This document shows, piece by piece, positions 1 to 11,900 of a stretch of DNA of 64,000 bases. A model generated the notes under the pieces. That model ran no database searches. It worked only from the letters and a program-made list of their open reading frames with translations, and was not told where the DNA came from. Source of the DNA: Blastomussa wellsi (Eukaryota; Cnidaria; Anthozoa; Scleractinia; Plerogyridae); the NCBI GenBank assembly GCA_947652115.1, contig OX393568.1, positions 230,001 through 294,000 on the forward strand, written 5' to 3'. The position numbers were made by a program, and so were the translations under genes. Each line of letters starts with the position of its first letter. Positions within the stretch are counted from its first letter, which is position 1.

Positions 1-593
1 TTTCCATTTTTACCACGCAAACAGAGAACAACGATAAGAATCGTGAAAGACTGCTTTACCTACGGGGTCTGATTGGGATTAGTAGTTTTCTATCTTTCAA
101 GCTGTGTAATCTGTGGCGATAACATGTCATTGCACCTTCTTGTTTAGTTTCAGTTGTTGTAGCTGATGTTGTTTGATGTTGCTTGTAAAATAGGAATTGT
201 TGTATTGTTCTCTCTAAAAAAATTGAGAGAATACTGACTGAAATTGATTTTCTCTGTTTTGAAAACGAACGTGGCTGCAGACTACAGGTGTTTGAGACAC
301 CTGTAGACTCGTTCATAGCCTCGTGCACGTAGTTATAGGCGTACGAGCCAGGGGAGAGTTGAGGGGGACTGCAGCCCCACCCCCTCCCCACCTCAAAGGT
401 TCGTAAATTGTCGACATTGTCGATAATATTCGGGTAAGAGTAGTTGGACGAAAAATAACAAAAAAGCGACCGGAAGCCTCATTTAAACAAGACAGCCAAT
501 GAGAACACAAGCACGTCATAAGCATTGTTTCACGGCCAATCAGATAAAAAGCCAAAATCTGGCTTTTTTAGATGAGATCCGACAAGCAAATAT

Positions 594-641
594 ATCATGC
601 CCTCCTTCCCCGAGATGATAAGTAGGGAGGGAGGGCATGAT
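594..641. repeat. short perfect hairpin
   Basis: ATCATGCCCTCC on the left is mirrored by GGAGGGCATGAT on the right around a loop of about 20 bases. Function unknown; it looks like a small fold-back repeat. Confidence 0.6.
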
Positions 642-1844
642 CGCAGATTACCCCCAGCGGCACCCCAATATACCTTGTATAAATAAAGTTATCTTATCTT
701 GTCTTATCTTATACCTAAACATAGATTAAGTACCTCCACCTGGCGTGGGGGTGTTGGGAGGGTGCGACTAAGAACTACATGGAGGTGTTCAAAACTGTGT
801 TTCCATTGGTCAATCTACTTACTTGGGTAGCTCGGAAGGGCAATGAGTACTTGAGGAATATATGCTGATACCATTTGCAACAGTGTCGTCTGGAACAGGA
901 GGACTTAAAGTGCTCTGGGCTGCAAAGCAAAGTTCCGTCCATTTCAGTTGGCATTGACAGTTTACATCGCGTGCATTATTAGTGGGAGCGTATTTTAAGT
1001 ACTGTACTCTTTTTGCTAACAACTTCTGGAAGTTGTTACTTTTTTCAACAATTTGAGCCTCAATTATCTTTAATTGTTAAAAAATGGAATTGGCAATAAA
1101 TTCACTCCAAACTGCGCCATGGATGATGTTAATACTGGTTCCCGTACATTTTCAATAACAACAAATTAAAAAAGAAAGAATGAATTTTGTCCTTACCCAA
1201 ATTAGTGGGTACGCACTTCTTTTAAACATTTTGGCTTTTCTCAGCGTTTACGTTCTGATAGAAAAATAAAGGGATGGTTGTTCAGTTTCCGATGTACTGC
1301 GTTGTTTCTTGGTCAAAAGAATGGAAGTTCTCTTGAACATGCATCAGACGTGGTCAGATCTTCAGACCAATCACTCAGATACGATCCCATGCAATAAACC
1401 GTAAGGTCGATATGAGTACAAGGGTCGTACAACACTGCTCATGAATTCAAAATTAAGTGTGCGATTATTTTATTCCTCGGCGGCATGACAGTAATCAATA
1501 CTAGTATTAACAACAATACTGCTTCCTTTAATAAAAAAAAGTCGCTGTGTATCGCATTCTAAAAAATATATATACACTTCCTGCTAATCTCCAATAAAAG
1601 TGGCAAAAATGGCTAGTGAAAAGTTCGCATGACAATATTTCATTCACATCTGAATGAAAAAGAATCCATTTCAGAAGATTATGACAGTAACATAAAATGG
1701 AGCTTCAAGGAAACAAAGTACTAGCTGAAACTGATACCGGAAAGCTTGTAAATTAAGCGTTTTGCTTCAACGTATACTCGTTGAATAGGGAAGAAATTAC
1801 TAAGGACATCAGTACATGCATGGAAATGCAAAATTACAGACGAA

Positions 1845-3800
1845 GCGTGTCCACCACGAAGGGGCATTACTAAACCACGAAACACCCAAACAGCCAAAAA
1901 AACTGAAAAAAAATCGAAATCCAACAACCGTTTTCTTTTCTTTATAATATACTCATCACGGCTCACCCCGACGGGATATTAAACTTAACCGGAAGTTAAA
2001 CCTAGTACCAGGTCACTTAGTCCATGATAGTGCGGAATAAAACATGTTTGACAAAGAAGGCACATTTCATTCGAGGAAATGAATACATTTTTTTTTATTT
2101 TCTCTCGGAATCTTCTTTGTCTTCGAGTTTTGGAGGTCATTGGCTGCTAGAGTCTTTCAGTGTTTTCAAGACATTAAGGACCTTCAGATCGGAGTACGAA
2201 ATCGAGTACGAGTACGACTTTCGAATTTCAATCCAGTTACTCTCTCAGAAGCCGTCAATCTTCCCAGTTGCTAACCAGTTTAAAAGAAGACCTATCGGTG
2301 CAAGATTGCTGTAAAATGTGAAGGCATAGATACGAGAACTTAGTTGAAAAGTCGTACTCGTACACCGATCTAAATTAAGGTCCGGCCGTATTGGACTACT
2401 AGAGCCCGAATACAACTTCACGTACCGAAACTTGTTCTCAGCTTCCAAAATTTAACCTCATGGTTTCATCTTTATATATGCTCTTTTTGTTACTAAGATG
2501 ATTGTAAAGGAATCGAGTCCTACTCAGCCACAACAAAGCGGGCTGATTCGCTACCCGGGTTTAGTCAGTATCGTTTGAGCGATTTCTGACACAGTTATCT
2601 CACCCAACAGTTTCAATCAAGGTGTTGCGGTCAAATAAAAAAAATATGTAGGCTTCAGCTTCAAAGCTTCAAACAAGAGTACACAGGTAAGATGTCAGAC
2701 AACCTTAAACCGAAGATTCTAGGAGTGTGGTAAGTTCGTCACCAAAAATACAATACAATAAAACTAAAACAGTAATGTAGTAATGCAGTCAGAGTCGGAA
2801 ATAGTTTTGTAGGGAAGAGAGAGGAGATGGAGAACCAGCGGTGAAAGTGTTTGAAATAACCGAGGTCAGCTAGGGCTTTTGCAACGCGAACTGGTGTCTG
2901 TGCCGGATTGGCCCAATATTGAAGTGTAAGTCTAACGCCTGTTACCGTGTAGGCAAATATCGTATACCCCTATTGCCTTGTTGCCGTGACTGATAGTCGC
3001 AGTGCTGTTCCCAAAGGTAGACGAAGGCACGGAGGAGAAGTTAACAACAATTAGCTTTATTTGCATGACCATAAATACATACAGTGTTGCAAAAGCTTTA
3101 ACTCAAATAGAAAAATGAAATAATAAAAATCATTCTAGATATGTAATGTGCCAGTTAGAGTGTAGAGATAAAACCGCCCTCAAACATCATGCCAAGGATT
3201 TACGACGCTGCCTAATATAATGAATTGTAGTCTATTTCGCGGGCTCTATTTATTATGTCTATTATCAGATTTCTAACCTGTAATCTATACGTATGCTTAT
3301 TCACTTTTTGCTGTTGTAAAATACACGGTTTTGTTTTCCTACCGAAGAAAACCCATACTAGTCGCGTCGATTAAGCTCGACTGGTTCGATTGTGTTCGGT
3401 AATCGAACACAGTTCGATTAATTATGTTCGATTGCCGCAATCGAATGACTGGATTCGATTGATTTTTCGTTCGGTTACCGTTTTGTTTGATTGACTACGT
3501 CGGGTAGCCCATCTTGGTGTCTCAGCTAAGGTTTTGTGAGCTCAATAATGAAAAATGTAATTGTTTGCTGATTCCCTGGGAACCGAAAATGAAAAAAAAT
3601 TGTATTTATACCTCGAATTAAATTTGGTGCCTTCTTTGTCTAACATGGACTGATATCCCGGTCAGGTTGAGCCGCGATGAGTATATTACAAAGGAAAGAA
3701 AGCGGTTTTTGGATTTCGATATTTTTGTTTCAATTTTTTCGCCTGTTTCGGTGTTTCGTTTCGCTGTTTCGCGGTTTAGTAATGCCCACCAAGAAGGTGG
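1845..3800. repeat. diverged inverted repeat pair (about 140 bp arms)
   Basis: The minus-strand sequence from 1985 down to about 1845 matches the plus-strand sequence from 3648 to about 3800. Both start near ATATCCCG, pass through GATGAGTATATTA and a run encoding RKR-like residues, and reach GTTTAGTAATGCCC. The arms diverge in detail and the 1.66 kb between them shows no gene. This is probably two inverted copies of one repeat family rather than one intact transposon. Confidence 0.5.
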
Positions 3801-5266
3801 GTTTTATTTTCTCTGGGGTCACCTTACTTTATGTCTTGTCCTTTATGCTATGACATGATAAAATCTAAGTGGTACCATACTTTAAACACGGAAATAACTC
3901 GAATTTCCCTTGTCACAGAGGAGAATTGCCGGTGAAGTACGTATACCAAATGGTGTTTCTGAAAACCAAAACTTCTGCAGCAAATTACCAAAAGTATAAA
4001 TATAAACCGCAACTTCCGTTGGTGAAAACTGATAAACTAACAATATTGTAAACGACATCTATCAAATAGCGCTAATATTTAATAAGAGAAATTTTGATTG
4101 TTCCTGAGCTGGTGTTTTCAGTGTGTCTAGACTGTAAGGTGAAGCCCGTAGGGTGTCCTATATAGCCACGTAAAAAACCCAATCATCCTCTATGGCCTAA
4201 AAATGAAACCGTAAATTCCCCCTGTTGACTGTGATAAGGAATTTTGTGCCACATATGGAACAAAGACTACAGGTACGGCAGAGAAATAAAGGCCCTATAC
4301 AAGAACAGCAAGACAGGCCCTCACTCCTCCACCTGGAAGACAAATTGAATACTCAATTTACAATACTCATTTATTATGCATATCAAAGTTATACCGATAC
4401 AAAATTAATATTAAGTATTTTTTACACATGCTGTGTTTTTCCTGGTAGCTTTTGAAACTCGAATTAAACATATTTAAATTGTCCTATATTAGACTTATGT
4501 CGATAAAACACATAAAAAGACCTTAATCTCTAAGGGTATATAATTATCCTTATAGCTATAATAAAACATCTTGGCCGGTAATAAATTATATTTTATAACT
4601 TATTACGTTTAAAAACTATTTGTCTGCACGGTGCCTTTTATTTAAATCCAGAGAATAATTCATATTCCCTCGTTTAATTATTATTACTGTTTTTTTTATC
4701 ATTAGAAGGTATCTAAACTAGATTTTAATTAGATGTTCGATTGGACCCTGCGGACGAAACAGAGCGATCTTTATTTAGTAATTCTACTGGCCTGAAACAA
4801 CGCGGACTCTATAATCGCCGAAGTAAACACTTTAGATGTGCTACAAACAACATTTCACTGCGCACGTAAAGTTACTTTATGCAACAACTATCTAGAGCGC
4901 CTGGATGGTTAAAAACGGGTCAAAAGTTTGACTCTTGAGGAGAATTGACACGTTTCTAATTGATGGCTGCGTGACTGATAAGGAGAATTGGCGCGTTTTA
5001 AGTAATGGTTACACACAATTTTACTGATAACTAAGAAATGGGATAAAACGTGGACTATAGCTAATAGCTGAGAATTCGAAATCGCCGAAACTTTTACTGA
5101 GAAATGAAATTTAAACGACCCCAAACAGTGTATTATCGTTCCACCAACCCCTTGAATAATTGCAATACTCTCTTTTTTTTCTCTCTTTGGTACTAGTCTG
5201 CGCTCGAGTAAGTTGAATAAAAAGAAGTTATTGCTCTCTTTCTTTTTCCAACAGTTTTGATAAATT

Positions 5267-5458
5267 TCATACTCCACTTGTCTGCACATTCGCGTAGGTC
5301 GGCTGCGTGGAGTCTGGATTCGTTCTGCTAAACACTTCCTGTGGCACAACGTCAGCATACACGGTTGGTTCATAACTGGGAGGTTTCTGTGCTTTCGTGT
5401 CATGAGTTTCACCGTCGAGCTCTGCAAGTTGGGCATAGACAAGGTCGCCATCCTTTCG
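5267..5458 (-). CDS. receptor 1 last exon: ITIM + ITSM tail end
   Basis: This terminal exon begins in phase 0 after a polypyrimidine-AG acceptor and ends at TGA (5267-5269), giving 63 residues. In order it carries DLVYAQL (a perfect ITIM, L at -2 and L at +3), SYEPT, TVYADV (a perfect ITSM, TxYxxV) and TYANV. The ITIM and ITSM tyrosines are 26 residues apart. It is homologous to the last exon of the neighbouring receptor (15581-15757), which keeps ITIM then ITSM in the same order. Confidence 0.8.
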   Translation of the reverse strand, partial: RKDGDLVYAQLAELDGETHDTKAQKPPSYEPTVYADVVPQEVFSRTNPDSTQPTYANVQTSGV

Positions 5459-5911
5459 CTTTAAAAGAAAACAGACGAAAAATAACTACGTCGATAAGTA
5501 AGTGAGTGAGTGAGCGAGTGCGTAGACAAAACAGGGAGACAAACAAAGCCGAACAAGAGGAAGTTATTAGCATCTGAAGAAACTGTTGAGCTGCGTGGGG
5601 GAGCAGGCATGACGCAATGGTAAGAACATCACGAGCGTGACGAGCGTGACGAGGCGAGCGTGGCCTAGTGGTCAGGGCGCTGGACTTGTAATCAGGTGGT
5701 CCCGGGTTCGAGTCCTCCTCCCTGCCACTAAAACGGATTTGTCTTCGGTGGCCCGAATTCAACTCCTCCACGCTTTGTAAATAGCCAACTGGTCTGCCTC
5801 CTGCCAGTTGGGATTTTTAAGAACTTTCTGTTTCATTTACAATATTTGTTTACGTATTTACAGTGTCCCCAATTAGCACAGTGGTGCTAAATACATTGAC
5901 ACATAAATAAA

Positions 5912-5976
<65 letters not shown>

Positions 5977-8900
5977 TTGTCTCCCACCAGTACTCTCCCT
6001 TCCACGAGCGCTATATTGGGGCTGAACCTGCACATTTTAGGGCGCGCGGATGGGAGAGTACAGAGACTGGACCAATGTGGCCCGATTTCGATTCCCGGGT
6101 CCAGCGTCAAATTTGGGTTGAGTTTGTTATTGGTAATGAAACTTCCGTATCCAATTTTGAAAAGCTAACATTTCTAGTGTCAGCCCTTCGTTGTGAGAAG
6201 AACGAAAAAAAAAAAAAAAAAAAAACTAGCACAAAAAATAATATTAAAGGAAATAAAATATGCGAAGAAGCAAGACGAATTATTTAAGTTACTTCTTTTC
6301 ACCACTCACCTTTTTATCTGCCTTGTTGACCATGGCATATTCACAGTTCGCGGGAGGTGACTCATATTCATTCTTCCTCTTTGTTACACGACGGGCCTTG
6401 CTTCTGTCAGGTGTCCCAAGGAGCTTTGCGGCCTCAACAGGATCAACGGGTTCATACTGGTTATCAGCTATCTGTGCTTGTTGATGTCTTAACGGAGGGA
6501 AAGAAACGATGTCATTTACATGTGCACATACAACTGCGACTTGACAATTTGGCCCCTGTTGCGTTTGAGAAAAAGTTAACAAACGTATCGTAGTGTGCCA
6601 AGCCAAGAGAATATGAAATATTCTTAAAAATATCGAAGGCCCGCAGCCAAGATGAAACATAGTTAAAATTTAATAAACGATCTCTGGCTAAAATGATTGA
6701 GAAACTTCGAGCTTTCGACTGCCCGAAATGCATTCATTTTACCCGTCGAAGACTGCAGTTCGGGCAGTCGAAAGCTCGTAGTTTCTTAATCATTTAAGCC
6801 AGAGATCGTTTTTTTAATTTTAACTATGAAATATTCTCTCGGCCATGCAAGCCTTAAAAGAAAGATTACAGCAATGGAGAGTGGTTACTGTGTTCATTTC
6901 ACAACACCGGATAAACTGTTAACAAGTCACAAAAGAGAGGAACGGGTTGCATAGCGACATCTGTTTCATCTGTACAAACAAAATAACAAACAATAGAACC
7001 CACCACAAAAAACAACAACAACACTGCACATGTTAGTGTCGCCGACTAACTAAATTTGAATTCTAGTACTAACCTTGGAATCCGAATTTTTTATTATTGT
7101 TTTAGTTATTTTTCTTGATTATTAACCTGAATATGGCCATAGCCTGGTTTCTACATACAAATCGTCTTGCATTTCCGGTAGCTGAACCAGTTGGTAGAAT
7201 TTTCTCATGGTGACAACATATAAAGAGAAATTGTGATGTGAGGGGGCCTGATGTCTATTAGAACAACTGAACGATGGAAAGGGAAAATACTTACGATGAC
7301 TTTTTCTGTGGACTCTCTGCATCTAAAAGCAAGGAAGACATTGTAATCACGTGCACAAACACACACAAAATAACATTTCTTGGTTTTATTTATAATTTTA
7401 TCGCAAAGAAGTGTGGCTCTCTTAACAATTTTGGCCTAAGTCAATGTTTAAAGGCAACGTAGTTGTTATAAAATGTCTCCCGTGAAAACTGATGCGAAAC
7501 CGAAAGGACAAAACATCCCAGGAGCAACTCACGCATATAGAAGAGAAATCGGTCTCTCGTATTTTATTCAGCTTTTTAAGCTTCGATTCGTGATCGACAA
7601 CCAACAGAAATAAACACTAAGCCCCCAAATTCTAGCGGAGCAACAAAACATTTGAACAACTGCATGTTGCCAGTCAAGAAACTACAATAACTATCGTCCA
7701 GAATATTGCTTAAAAAAAGTAAAAAGAGCTGGTAAGACAGTTACCTTTTCCATCAGCACCTCTTTTCTTTCGTCTTACAAACAAAACTACCGCAAGGACA
7801 ATCAACACAAGAAACAACACTGCTGCTAGGGACACGGCTATTATCACTGTTGTGGAGGAGTTATTGTCGTCGCTCTTCTGTCCACTTCCCCCTGGGGCTG
7901 AGGTGGTCGGTGTGGAACCTGTCAACAAAGAACAGTAATAAGTAAGACCGATTCAGTATTGCCTAAACGACGGCGGGGAGGGGAGGGGGATCTTTCCAGG
8001 AAGCCGAACAGCGAGACCTGCGGGAACGTTGTGAGAACGCCCTTCTGGGTAGTCCTTTCACAGGTTAGGCTAGCGAGTAATTATGCTAAGATACTCACGA
8101 AAATATATGTATAGGTATAGCTTTTCAGCAGCTGACATTTTATGCTGAATTCAGAGTTTTCGCTATTAAAAAAGTACCTTTATATATTTATAACCATGCA
8201 AGGAAGAGTGTTTTCATCTCGTGGTGGTAGCTGATTGAAACAACGCTACAGTTCAGAAAAATATGGTGGGCTTAGCTTCGAGGCTAAATTTATACTGAAA
8301 TCATTTTTTTAACACACTGAATTGGGGTAAAAGTGTATAGAAAAGTTCGCATTAATCATATATTTCAGCAGGCAGAAAAATGCTTGGTTACTGCGAGGAC
8401 TGCGAAAGGACTATTACCATTTGACCAGCTCAGGAGCCATGGGCACCGGACCAGTATCGATATATTAAAATTCTAACATTTCACCGAGGCTTGGGGGAAT
8501 AAAACAAAAGATTTTGCGTCGAGGCTTGGGGATGAATAAATATTTTTTCTTTCATTGCCTTAAGCCTTGTCGCCATGTTAGCAGTTTGAGTGAGGCCAAT
8601 TCTGTGAACGTATAGCACGATCTGTCAGCAACCAAATTAGATATCTTACCTGATACAGTGGTGTGATCGTTTTCAGTTGAAGTACCCTCTTGCACTTGTG
8701 TGGTTTGAATTGTAGTCAGTTCTTCAGTTTTCGAGTTTGTTGGTACTGGATTATGAATAAGGCAGACTCCTTGGCAGTCATCTGTTGCGATACAAAAAAA
8801 AAGATGAGCTTCAGCCATACATAGACACTACACGTAGCAACCTAAACTATGTACCCTTTAAAATACAGATTACAAATAATGCAGCCAAGTTTGGCGCGCG

Positions 8901-11900
8901 CCGTCACGGTGACCATATCCCGTCACTGATCATGTCCTCTTATTAGCGAAGCTGAACTTCTTTCAGAGTGCATCGGTACATCCGCTATTTGTAGCCTGTG
9001 TAGGGATCCAAGATCCAAACTTAGCTTTTTCAGGAAAACAGCAATCGAGATGGACTAGCTGAAACACTGGATAGGATGGCATCCTGAGAGCTAAGCGTCT
9101 TCCCAAGAGCCGGCACAACAACTGCGGCCGTGGATCGAACCGTGTCCAGATGCGAACTTACTTTTGATTGCACACTGTAAATTTAGCGCATGTGTGGCCC
9201 CATGGTGCGGCATAACCCATGGTATACCCGTAATTTGTTAGGGTTGAGATGGGGAGGTCGGGAAATGGTGTGGACAACTTAACAGGCCAGGGTCATTGTA
9301 GACGTCGCTTCAAAGGGACTCAAAACTATATTCAACCCGAACCCATATTTATACCTGTTTCTTCCTCGCAAATCCATACTCTGTGAACATTTTTTATACT
9401 GTTAAACGATCCCTTATGGCCAGGCGGAAATTCCTTAGCTATCAGAGTGTAGTTATCTGTGTCACGAGGCTTATCCTTCTGCCATTTGTTTATTGTAAGT
9501 GGTTTTCCATTGATCCAAGTCCAGTTTCCAGTTGTTGAGTTCCTGTACAAACCAATGAGCCATTCATCATCTTTGTCCCCTTCTCGAGTTTGAATCTCTT
9601 TCTTTATAAATTCCCATTCCCGCTCTGTTTCCAAAACCACTAGATGTTTCTTGTTATGCTCGCAAGATTGTTTTGCTTTTGGCCATGCAAGTATTTTTCC
9701 ATTTTCAAAGGTGTAGCAAGAGCAACCCTTCTGCCCACCTGAAAACACAAACACGACAAAACATACATTCAAACTGGGCCGCATATGCATAGTTTAAAGC
9801 TGTCCACAAGTCTCGCAAAGTTTGTTTTTTCGGATTTTTTTACGTGGTAGCAGCAGTTTTGTTCGTTATGTTGAATTTAGTTTTGGCTGATTAGGTCTCC
9901 TGCAGATTCTCCGTAAGTTAGCAGCATCATGTCCGTTGCCGTTCGCGGCTCTTTGTAGTTTTTGCTTAATTCTATAATAAGCTCCGTTTTTTCTGACCAT
10001 GCCAAAAAATCAACGTGCCGCAAATCAAAAAAGAAACGACCATAACACCCCCCCCCCCCCCGCCGCCCTTCGGAATGGCGATCGTTTGTCAGTAGTAGTG
10101 TGCCGAAAGTTGCAATCCTCACATATTACGATTCTTTGATGTTGGCGACCTAAACGACACGCGATTCCGCTTGTTTATTTAAGCAATAGGCCACACTTTC
10201 TAGGGGATTACAGGCGTAATAAAACAACGAGCGTTCAGGTGAGTGATTTACAAGCTTTTCCACCAATTCTGACCAATTCCTCTAGTTTTGACCAATCAGA
10301 GCCCGTGTAGTTAAAAAATGAGAATCGATGGAGATTAGAATGATGATACTTCATTTGATAGACTACCAGTGCTGAAAAGACAAAAAAATAGATAAAAATA
10401 GGCCGTTACCTTCGGATCTTTTCGGTATAATATGTGAGGAACTTGACGGGGTTGACATGGCAACATGACAGTCCTCCCGGGAATTCCTGGGATGATTCAG
10501 TTTACCGTGCATACTCTTTCAACCGCCGACGCACGTTTTCCTTTTGTTAACGGTCGATGCCATTTAGTTGTCGCCATTTTTTTTTTTTTCACACGCGATA
10601 ACGAAAAGCAGAATCGAACCCGGAACTTCTGGCATGTCAACATCCTTATTTCACCACTTTGCTACCAGGTTGATCCGCCAAATTCCAGCAAAATTTAATT
10701 AAAGAAGGTGACTTTCTCAATCTATTTTACTCATAGTATTGTCCCACCCAACAAACCAAAGCTAACCGCAAACAAACCAGTGGGAAAGTGAACAATCAAG
10801 CATTTGACGAGTGCGTTTCGACCTTGTCCAGACCTAAACAAGAGCAGATATGGCATCGTTCATTCCGAAAAGCTTGGTTACCAATTATGGCATCGCCCGT
10901 TTACGAAAGGGAAATCAGCACCGCCGAATAGGCTTAGCCACAAGTTGCTCGGCAACTCTTCGGCAACTTTTGAGATTTTCGGCAACTTTTTAGAATTTTC
11001 GGCAACTTTGGGCTTTTTGAGGTTCTTTGAAGCCACTTTCTTCACGTTTTGAGCCACATCGGTCAGTTTTCGATAGACATTTATTCAATTTATTCCAAAA
11101 TACAATAATTAGGGCCCAAGGGCCCCCCCCCATGGGTTGATTTTTGTGATGCCTTATCACGAGGTCAGCGGTATCACGTTGCACGTTTCTCAAGATGGCG
11201 GACAGTTACAGTGATTTTGTTCATGTCATTCTGATAGACTATTTGTTGATCAAGTGAAATAGAAAGAACCTCTGATATTATCATTGGACTTTGACAAATA
11301 AAGTTTTGATAAGAAGCAATGTGCGAATTTTTAATCTTTAACACCCAAAAAAGCTACGAAAAGCAGACAAATTTTGGCAACTTTTCGGCAACTGTTGGAA
11401 ATTCAGCAACTTTTCGGCAACTTTTTGAAAAAAATAGCAACTTTTTGGCAACTTTTAGACACTTTTATCGGCAACTTTTCTGGGACTATCGAGGGTTCGA
11501 GGGTTCGAGCCCCAGACCGTACAAACACTCAGGGTCTTGAAATGTGCTGCCATTGCGAGGACAATTGTAAATGGTTAGACATTCTAGGCTTCTCGGATAA
11601 ACCGTAGGGACCGTCTCTTGCACCCGGGGGTACTCCCTTAAATTTTGGATAGGTGGGTGCCGCGAAGGTTCCCGAATTTGATACATTATTTAAGGACCAA
11701 ACCCGAAATATGACGTCAATTGCAAGGAAAAAAAGGAAAGGTGTAAACGGGTCAATGTTTTGTCGTTCCATAACGTTTGCAGTTTGACTGGCCGTTTCTT
11801 TTTCGTTTAGCGTGCTTTTACGCAAAATAGCCAAATAATACAATTTAGGTACCCTATCTGAGGATCACACCGTGAAGAATGCCAAAAGTAGGGTAATGTT

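Larger units (their letters stand above)
1..5266. other. intergenic region, no gene recognised
   Basis: No reading frame here looks like protein with a splice context. It holds a short hairpin (594-641), a degenerate ATCTT-rich tract near 686-715 that resembles a retroelement tail, a diverged inverted repeat pair (about 1845-1985 and 3648-3800), and a degenerate TCGATT-rich stretch near 3360-3500. The sequence at 3045-3143 recurs at about 41916-42023, so it is an interspersed repeat. A minus-strand AATAAA at 4770-4775, about 495 bp past the stop of the first lectin receptor gene, is a possible but unproven polyadenylation signal for it. Confidence 0.5.

Noticed and set aside
7122..7190. Possible extra receptor 1 tail exon with a DDLYVETR motif
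   Set aside because: Its candidate acceptor is in phase 0, but the preceding microexon ends in phase 2, and the model works without it.
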